Of a stretch of 64,000 bases of DNA, positions 55,520 through 64,000 are shown piece by piece; position 1 is the first letter of the stretch, and each line of letters begins with the position of its first letter. Source of the DNA: Lathyrus oleraceus (taxonomy: Eukaryota; Streptophyta; Magnoliopsida; Fabales; Fabaceae); assembly GCF_024323335.1 (NCBI RefSeq), contig NC_066583.1:413924031-413988030 (forward strand), given 5' to 3'. Below the pieces are notes generated by a model that saw nothing but the letters and a program-made list of their open reading frames with translations, was not told the DNA's origin and searched no databases. A program made the position numbers and the translations under genes.

Positions 55520-58500
55520 TGTAGCGGTAAATTCATGATCATTAAGCTATGGATAAACTTAACGTCAATAAAACCAGAGTCGCCACCGCGCTATAATTGT
55601 TTCCAAAGGAAAAGGGAAAAGTACGAACAAAACCCAAAGGTAAGAAGTTTTCAAATCAAAACTAATAAAATGCCAGCGATTACAGGTAAGGGGGTTGGTT
55701 ACACAAAGGGAAGGTGTTAGCACCCAAAGTATCCTAGGTACTCCTAGGGAGCCCTTTTTTATGTGTATGTGTTTTGGTAGAAAATATGTTTCTAATAAAT
55801 AGAGTGTGGGGATGAGAAAAGAATTTATTAAATATATTTTTGTGTTTGACAAGACCTTCGGACTTGTGCCTACGTACCAACATAAAAATGAGGGATCAAA
55901 ACCTCATAGTTTGTGGTATCAATTTCAAAGTGAGTGAATTGCTTTTAACAAAATTTAAATTTAAGAGAGGCACAAAGGGCCTAAAAGAGTTTGGATAAGT
56001 GTTAGTTATTTTTGTATTTTGAAATTTTAAGTCAATATGATTAGATTTATTTACAAGTTTGATTAAGAAAAGAGTGTAAAAAATGCAATGGCATAATGCC
56101 AAGGTTTCTAATTTGGAATAAAGAGTCTAAATTTGAAATCACAAGCAAAGAAGGCTTTTGAAAAGAGGGAGAGATTTGAAATTTAAGAAGTGGGAGGAGA
56201 TGAAGAGACTAATCCTAAGCAAAAATTTAAAATTTAAGGATTGAAAAGATCTGACCAATAGGATGCAATCCAATAGACAAGAATGTACTATAGAAACCCA
56301 CTTTTCCTTTGAAATTTAGAATCAAGCAAATACCAATAAAAAAGCAAGATGAAGAGTAAGGCATCAAATAAAGATAGCCACATCCAAGCTAGCAACTTCA
56401 TAGTCTTCTTCATAAGCTCCCATGTATCAGATGACATACTCCTTGAATGGCCTAGAATAAGGCATTTGACATATGTTCAAAGTAACATTTGCATCAGGAC
56501 TATGTAGCAGATGAACTGAAGTGGATCCCAATACCTGCATAGGAAATGTTGCCTAATTCTAAGTACAATGCTCAGATCAAATCCAATAGTCCACACAAAC
56601 ATTTTGTAAGAGTTTTTGTTGTTTATTAAGTATTTTAAGGTCCTAAGACCACAAACACAAACAAGGTACACAAAGAAATATATACAATCACAATATAAGG
56701 CTCAAGTGAGCAAAGTGAAAATGGCATTAAAATAAACAAGTTAAATGATATGTATAATGACAAACGATAAATGGTTTGAATTTAAAGTGCATAAAAGTAA
56801 ATGACTTTGAAATTAAAAGTTATCCAAATGTTAGTTGATTAGAAATTAATGGAGTTTTGATTTTCAATTGTTTAAGTCATTCTTTGGAGAACACTTAACC
56901 CTTTATACACAAGCATGGATCCTTGAACCAGAACATCTTCCAAAGGAAGGAAAAAAGGCCAAGTTTCCACATAATACCATGAAAGGGGGGAAGCTTACAA
57001 TCTCACTTACTAGAATGCTATGCATTTGGGTCAAAATTTAGCACTATGTTAAACAATCGTAATTGGACTTATGTAGAAGTCATAACTATCTGAGGTCGGG
57101 CAATAGAAATTTTGGTGTTAAAGCATGTTAGAGATATGGTATGATAAACCACACTCCTAAAATATACCACACACAAAAAGAAAATGATCAAAGGATGGAC
57201 CTAATCTCATCCATACTTATATTGGGTCATCTAACATAAAGTTATTGATGAACTAATTAGCCTTACGATATTGAGATATCATTGGTCAATGAATGGGATG
57301 AGATAGAAATGGATTGAAGATGAAGAGGGAGGGGAAATGAGACAAACACAAATTGGTCATGGGAGGAGTTTTATCAAATTAAAATCATTCATTCATTTTG
57401 GAAGATAAAATGTACATTTCATCAATCCCCTAAATCCAATGATTTTAATCCAACAAAAGTCAAATCAAGCTTGACCAAGGCTCAAACACATAGTCAAACT
57501 TCACAAGTCAATAAAAATGGCTCAACACAATTTATTCACAATAAAACAAATTAAAAATCAAATTAAAATGCATAAAATTAAATTATGTTTGATCAAAAAA
57601 TATAAAACCTCTTCAAAACACCAAATAAATGGCCAAGAGATTTATCATATGTCAAAGAAGGTCAAAGGACCTTGAAAAATTCATTATTTTTGAAAAGTCA
57701 TATGTATTTTTAAATAAATAAAAATATGCACAAAAACAATTAAATCATGAAAAATATCAACGTTGATCCAAAAAATGATTTTAATTCAGAAAATGAAAGA
57801 GAAAAACATTTGAAATTTTTTGGTGAAAGTCGCATATATTTTGGATCAATAATGAAATTAATAAGAATTAATTAAAATTAAGCAATTAAAAGGAATTTTA
57901 GAAATTCAAAAAAAATGTGGACCAGTTGATCTCCCTCATTAATTGAGGTGGCAGATCAGATGGACCAGAGCGCGCGTTCCATAGAGGTCTGAGTCAACAG
58001 AGATGCACCCGTGGTAATTAGAAGCAACGTTCAAGATTAAAACAAATTAAATGGATCCAATGGTTGAGATGCTTCTAACACATCGCCAAAGTGAAAGCTC
58101 CGGTCTTCTTCTCCGGTGGACCTCACCGGACTGGTCCATCTTCAACCATCACCAAAATGAAAAAGCAAGACATGAAGTTAAAGAAAAAATGCTCTGGAGC
58201 TCGAATCTGGCCTCAATTTTGTCCAATTACAAGTATATAAAAAGATACAGGGAGTTGAATTTTGAGGATCATGAACCGAGTTGCTTCGATTTGACCTCAA
58301 AGCAACTCAATCTTGTTGCCTACATTGGTAGGACTTCAGACAACCAAAAATCAACAATAATATTGGATAATTGAGAGAGAATCGAAGAGGAGTAGTTTCT
58401 GAAAAGTCACCTTCGAGTTGATCCAATTTTACTTGATCTTGATTTTGATTTGATTGCTCTCTCCTCCTCTTGCTTGCAGAAACCAAATGGAATGAAAAGG

Positions 58501-59075
58501 GGAGTGCATTTCTGGAGTTTGAACTTACAAACAGAAGGTGAAGTTTAAGCTCGAGTTTAAGAGAAATCTCAGAAAATTCTATGGCAGTGAGGGTTTGCAA
58601 TGGTCTAGCAAAGCTTGGGCAGGGTGTTGATGATGAATATGAAGCCTTAAGCTTGTTTAAATAGGCAATACACTTGATATTTACACCGCTTAAAATTTGG
58701 ATAAGATTAGAAACATCCTTGAATGGGTGCATGGGCATTGATTTGGGCCTTGAGGATGATGCAATCCACTTCCAATTCGTGTGTAAAGAGTACTGAATGC
58801 ATCATGTTCAAGCATGCAAAAGCAAATGATCATGTGGAGTCCAATCTTTCCAAAACACTCTACATAATGAATCCATGCGGAAATCCCTCAATTTTAATCC
58901 AAATGAGATGATCTTCCATGTTTTTGGAAAGGTGGGATAAAGGGGGACAACTTTAATGTTGAACACTTTTTCTTTTGAAGCTTAGATCAAGATGAAATTT
59001 GAGGTGGAAGTTTGGGAAATCAAACATATTTGAAAATTTTCTAAGTCCCAAGTCAAATGTTCATTTCTTCCACCT
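55520..59075 (-). repeat. 5' LTR of T6, type II, truncated (3556 bp)
   Basis: Begins TGTAGCGGTAAATTCATG at 55520 and follows the left LTR to 59075, the position equivalent to about 43056 there. A type I LTR start follows without a gap. About 1.1 kb of the outer end, including the TGTAAGAC terminus, is missing here. It carries the 57379-57448 hairpin (11-bp perfect stem), the palindrome at about 57922-57962 and a TATTTAA-type box near 58660. Confidence 0.9.
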
Positions 59076-62000
59076 TGTAGCGGGGTATTCGTTACCTTTA
59101 GATTTATTGACTAAATCAAAAGTAAATCATACAATTCGAGTCGCCACCGCACATCTATTTATCCAAAGGAAAGGTTAGAAAGTTAACAATAACCAAGAAG
59201 TTTTATCAAATCAAAAACTAATAAAACTGTCAGAGATCTGGGTAAGGGGGTTGGTTATGCAATGAGAAGGTTTTAAGCACCCACAATATCCTAGGTACTC
59301 CTAGGGAGCCCTTTTTTATGTGTATGTGTTTTGGGAGAAAATATGTTTCAAATAAATAGAGTGTGGGGATGAGAAAAGAATTTATTAAATATATTTTTGT
59401 GTTTGACAAGACCTTCGGACTTGTGCCTACCTACCAACATAAAAATGAGGGACCAAAACCTCATAGTTTGTGGTATCAATTTCAAAGTGAGTGAATTGCT
59501 TTTAACAAAATTTAAATTTAAGAGAGGCACAAAGGGCCTAAAAGAGTTTGGATAAGTGTTAGTTCTTTTTGTATTTTGAAATTTTAAGTCAATACGATTA
59601 GATTTATTTACAAGTTTGATTAAGAAAAGAGTGTAAAAAATGCAATGGGATAAGGCCAAGGTTTCTAATTTGGAATAAAGAGTCTAAGTTTGAAATCACA
59701 AGCAAAGAAGGCTTTTGAAAAGAGGGAGATATTTGAAATTTAAGAAGTGGGAGGAGATGAAGAGACTAATCCTAAGCAAAAATTTAAAATTTAAGGATTG
59801 AAAAGATCTGACCAATAGGATGCAATCCAATAGACAAGACTGCCCTATAGAAACCCACTTTTCCTTTGGAATTTAGAATCAAGCAAATACCAATAAAAAA
59901 GCAAGATGAAGAGTAAGGCATCAAATAAAGATAGCCACATCCAAGCTAGCAACTTCATAGTCTTCTTCATAAGCTCCCATGTATCAGATGACATACTCCT
60001 TGAATGGCCTAGAATAAGGCATTAGACATATGTTCAAAGTAACATTTGCATCAGGACTATGTAGCAGATGAACGGAAATGGATCCCAATACCTGCATAGG
60101 GAATGTTGCCTAGTTGTAAGTACAATGCTCATATCAAATCCAATAGTCCATACAAACATTTTGTAAGAGTTTTTGTTGTTTATTAAGTATTTTAAGGTCC
60201 TAAGACCACAAACACAAACAAGGTACACAAACAAATATATACAATCACAATATAAGGCTCAAGTGAGCAAAGTGAAAATGGCATTAAAATATACAAGTTA
60301 AATGATATGTATAATGACAAATGATAAATGGTTTGAATTTAAAGTGCATAAAAGTAAATGACTTTGAAATTAAAAGTTATCCAAATGTTAGTTGATTAGA
60401 AATTAGTGGAGTTTTGATTTTCAATTGTTTAAGTCATTCTTTGGAGAACACTTAACCCTTTATTCACAAGCATGGATCCTTGAACCAGAACATCTTCCAA
60501 AGGAAGGAAAAAAGGCCAAGTTTCCACATAATACCATGAAAGGGGGGAAGCTTACAATCTCACTTACTAGAATGCTATGCATTTGGGTCAAAATTTAGCA
60601 CTATGTTAAACAATCATAATTTGACTTATGTAGAAGTCATAACTATCTGAGGTCGGGCAATAGAAATTTTGGTGTTAAAGCATGTTAGAGATATGGTATG
60701 ATGAACCACACTCCTAAAATATACCACACACAAAAAGAAAATGATCAAAGGATGGACCTAATCTCATCCATACTTATATTGGTTCATCTAACATAAATTT
60801 ATTGATGAACTAATTAGCCTTAGGATATTGAGATGCCATTGGTCAATGAATGGGATGAGATAGAAATGGATTGAAGATTAAGAGGGAGGGGAAATGAGAC
60901 AAACACAAATTGGTCATGGGAGGAGTTTTATCAAATTAAAATCATTCATTCATTTTGGAAGATAAAATGTACATTTCATCAATCCCCTAAATCCAATGAT
61001 TTTAATCCAACAAAAGTCAAATCAAGCTTTACGAAGGCTCAAACACATAGTCAAACTTCACAAGTCAATAAAAATGGCTCAACACAATTTATTCACAATA
61101 AAACAAATTAAAAATCAAATTAAAATGCATTAAATTAAATTATGTTTGATCAAAAAATATAAAACCTCTTCAAAACACCAAATAAATGGCCAAGAGATTT
61201 ATCATATGTCAAAGAAGGTCAAAGGACCTTGAAAAATTCATTATTTTTGAAAAGTCATGTATTTTTAAATAATTAAAAATATGCACAAAAACAATTAAAT
61301 CATGAAAAATATCAACGTTGATCCAAAAAATGATTTTAATTCAGAAAATGAAAGAGAAAAACATTTGATTTTTTTTTGGTGAAAGTCGCATATTCAGGAA
61401 CTCGAATTTGGCCTCAATTTTGTCCAATTATAAGTATATGAAAAGATACAGGGAGTTGAATTTTGAGGATCATGAACTGAGTTGCTTCGATTTGACCTCA
61501 AAGCAACTCAATCTTATTGCCTACATTGGTAGGACTTCAGACAACCAAAAATCAACAATAATAGTGGAGAATTGAGAGAGAATCGAAGAGGAGTAGTTTC
61601 TGAAAAGTCACCTTCGAGTTGATCCAATTTTACTTGATCTTGATTTGGATTTGATTGCTCTCTCCTCCTCTTGCTTGCAGAAACCAAATGGAATGAAAAT
61701 GGAAGTGCATTTCTGGAGTTTGAACTTACAAACAGAAGGTGAAGTTTAAGCTCGAGTTTAAGAGAAATCTCAGAAAAATCTATGGCAGTGAGGGTTTGCA
61801 ATGGTCTAGCAAATCTTGGGCAGGGTGTTGATGATGAATATGAAGCCTTAAGGTTGTTTAAATAGGAAATGCACTTGATATTTACACCACCTAAAATTTG
61901 GATAAGATTAGAAACATCCTTGCATGGGTGCATGGGCATTGATTTGGGCCATGAGGATGATGCAATCCACTTCCAATTCGTGTGTAAAGAGTACTGAATG

Positions 62001-62276
62001 CATCGTGTTCAAGCATGCAAAAGCAAATGATCATGTGGAGTCCAATCTTTCCAAAACACTCTACATAATGAATCCATGCGGAAGTCCCTCAATTTTAATC
62101 CAAATGAGATGATCTTGCATGCTTTTGGAAAGGTGGGATAAAGGGGGACAACTTTAATGTTGAACACTTTTTCTTTTGAAGCTTAGATCATGATGAAATT
62201 TGAGGTGGAAGTTTGGGAAATCAAACATATTTGAAAATTTTCTAAGTCCCAAGTCAAATGTTCATTTCTTCCACCT
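59076..62276 (-). repeat. T7a: chimeric LTR unit, type I head fused to type II body (3201 bp)
   Basis: 59076 to about 59290 matches the type I LTR start (62277 onward; about four differences in 215 bases). From about 59290 to 62276 it matches 55726-59075 of the T6 LTR (five differences in the first 235 bases). The switch lies in the conserved block around TCCTAGGTACTCCTAGGGAG. A deletion of about 358 bp occurs near 61396 relative to 57843-58197. The unit is bounded on the right by a second type I start, so it is a tandem duplication made by recombination. Confidence 0.85.
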
Positions 62277-64000
62277 TGTAGCGGGGTATTCGTTACCTTT
62301 AGATTTATTGACTAAATCAAAAGTAAATCATACAATTCGAGTCGCCACCGCACTTCTATTTATCCAAAGGAAAGGTTAGAAAGTTAACAAAAACCGAGAA
62401 GTTTTATCAAATCAAAAACTAATAAAAATGTCAGAGATCTGGGTAAGGGGGTTGGTTATGCAATGAGAAGGTTTTAAGCACCCACAACATCCTAGGTACT
62501 CCTAAGGAGCCCTTGTCACTAATGTTGTAAGGTAGGTTGGTATTTGTGAAAATTATTTATGCATACATGATTGGGGAGATGAGAGGAGAATGTACAAATT
62601 ATTTACAATTTTGTTTGAATGGATAAACCCATTGCCTACGTACCATCTTAAAAAAGATTAGGATCAAAACCTCGTAGTTCGGGGTAAAAATTTCAAAAGA
62701 AGTTGGTGAATTGATTGGTCCAAAAGCTTTAACGTCTTTTGTTATCAAAGGGATAAAACTCAACCTAAAACCACAAATCCACCATGTGTGGAGAGCTTCA
62801 ACATGCTAGTGAGGGGTTAACCCTATAATAAGCATGGAAGTCTTATAGTCCATCACTAAGGATATAGGTGAGTATTATATCTACCTCTAGGATAACTCAA
62901 ACCTAATAGCTAATGTTTATCAAAAGCTTTGGCAAAAGTGGCCATTGAAACCACAAAAAAAACAGTTGAGTGAGTTGTATTTACCAATGAAAAGTGTTCA
63001 CAAAAAGGTCAAAGTTGACTTAGAATTCAATTCAAAATAAGTGTTATGAAAAGAAATTTGGAAAATCAATAGCATAATGCTCAGTTTTCTAATTTTGAAA
63101 ATAAATGTTAATGTTTGCACAAAAGTTTGGCTTGGGTTAGAGTGGGGGGAAGAAGAAGAATGGCTAAGTCCAAAACATACAAAGGTGAAGGAGGAGAAAT
63201 AAAACCACAATGGAGTTCCCTTCTTGAGATCATAGTGATGATCCAAGTTGTTCCCTTTCCTTTGGAATTAGCAAGCAATAAGAAAATACTCAAGCAATCA
63301 AGCACGCAATCAAACTCCTAGGAATCTTCCAATGACTTTTGAATCTCTCACTTTAGATGATCATGACAATGGTTCTTCTACTTGGCAAGTTTGGGATCCC
63401 TAGCATACAAGATCACACAAATCAAAAAGTTCCACAATGCAATAGAAAGAATGGACAAGAGTGAGTTTAGAATTAGGATCCTTTCCAAGCCTTCTTAAGA
63501 TTAAGCATTCTAAAGGCATGAGGCCTAGTTGCTCTTTGACAGTTTCTTCTTTTATAACATTCTAAAGGCATGAGGCCTAGTTGCTCTTTGACTCCATTTT
63601 TGCATAGGGAATGTCCTAAAATCTAAGTCCTTTTGTCCATTTTCATTTGGTTCACAAAAACAAAAACAACACAAGCATAATAGTATATACACAATTACGT
63701 GCTCAAGTGAGCAAAAGGAAAATTGCATTAACATAAACATGAGCTCAAGTGAGCAAAGGGAAAAAGCAAATGAATAATGAACAAGAAATTAAATTGCATT
63801 AATGTAAATTGCAAGAATTAAATGACTTGAATTAAAAGTTAGTGTTAATAGTTAATGTTAGTGTGCCATAAGGCAATTTAGCGTTATGTTAAGCAATCGT
63901 AAGTGAACTAATGTAGTAGTCACACCTATCTGAGGCCGGTCAATAAAACTATAGGCAACAAACACAAGTTAGAGACCATGAATAGTAAGCCAAGCTCCTA
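62277..64000 (-). repeat. T7b: type I LTR, runs off the window
   Basis: Begins TGTAGCGGGGTATTCG at 62277 and follows the T2 LTR (10711 onward) to the window end, including the AAGGCATGAGGCCTAGTTGC repeat near 63500-63580 and the GTGCCATAAGGCAATTTAGC region near 63862. It inserted into the type II LTR of T6 at CTTCCACCT. Whether it is a solo LTR or part of a complete element cannot be seen. No gene is present. Confidence 0.88.

Larger units (their letters stand above)
39425..59075 (-). mobile_element. T6: Ogre-like element with both LTRs, 5' LTR truncated
   Basis: 3' LTR (39425-44148), PPT, 3' UTR, deleted integrase, RNase H, RT, intron, pro, gag, ORF1, leader, PBS and 5' LTR (55520-59075), the last cut by a type I LTR. 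By hand I count about ten differences in the first 127 bases of the two LTRs, which suggests an old insertion. gag-pro is in one frame and RT to integrase in one frame, broken by stops and one large in-frame deletion. It inserted into T5; the five bases left of it are CTATC. Confidence 0.9.

Noticed and set aside
58307..58738. A 143-codon minus-strand frame in the T6 5' LTR, with counterparts at 61514-61939 and 42474-42791
   Set aside because: It spans the LTR TATA-like box, so its start would not be transcribed, and it is shorter and altered in the left LTR. The agreement reflects duplicated LTR sequence and not coding constraint.
1..64000. Search for host genes, tRNA, rRNA or a new defence-like system
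   Set aside because: Every stretch over 300 bp could be assigned to an LTR, leader, coding or 3' UTR part of an Ogre-like element. Nothing remained that needs a host gene.

Overview
The window is repetitive nuclear DNA from a flowering plant, most likely a legume of the pea/vetch/lentil tribe. That identification is an inference from the dominant repeat. I see no host gene, tRNA, rRNA or CRISPR array. Essentially all 64 kb can be assigned to giant Ty3/gypsy LTR retrotransposons of the Tat/Ogre type. Their marks are LTRs of 4.4-4.9 kb (5'-TGTAAGAC...CCGCTACA-3'), a primer-binding site resembling the 3' end of tRNA-Arg, an extra ORF1 upstream of gag, an intron between protease and reverse transcriptase, two RNase H domains, an integrase without a chromodomain, and a tandem-repeat-rich 3' UTR. 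Every coding region is broken.

Layout from left to right. T1 (+, 1-4016) is the 3' part of an LTR. It is inserted in the RT of T2 (-, 4017-15587), which runs RT start, intron, pro, gag, ORF1, leader, PBS, 5' LTR. T2 sits in the integrase of T3 (-, 15588-29358), which has the same order with nearly complete pol. T3 sits in the pro/RT intron of T4 (+, 29359 to about 35278: RT, RNase H, integrase, 3' UTR). T4 joins, without an LTR, to T5 (+, to 39424), a more distant relative with ORF1 and gag. T5 is interrupted by T6 (-, 39425-59075), which has a 3' LTR, PPT, complete internal region, PBS and truncated 5' LTR. The right edge (59076-64000) is a recombinant array of two LTR subtypes. This is a nested stack of at least four insertion levels whose left-hand partners lie outside the window.

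Two LTR subfamilies occur. Type I ends, on the plus strand of minus-oriented copies, in TGTAGCGGGGTATTCG (T1, T2, T7). Type II ends in TGTAGCGGTAAATT (T3, T6). All share a conserved block about 150-240 bp from the LTR 3' end, and a crossover in that block explains a tandem duplication at 55520-62276.

In an intact relative the parts would cooperate as follows. The LTR drives a transcript, tRNA-Arg primes cDNA, Gag packages it, the protease cuts the polyprotein, RT and RNase H copy the RNA, and integrase inserts the product. Splicing of a roughly 260 nt intron would put protease and RT in one frame. The role of ORF1 is unknown.

The observations most worth a second look are: a leader hairpin with a 60-nt block identical between T2 and T3 and with covarying stem pairs; a related hairpin in the type II LTRs; a repeated 5' half of the primer-binding site inside U5 of every LTR; the chimeric LTR duplication; and the in-frame pol deletion in T6.
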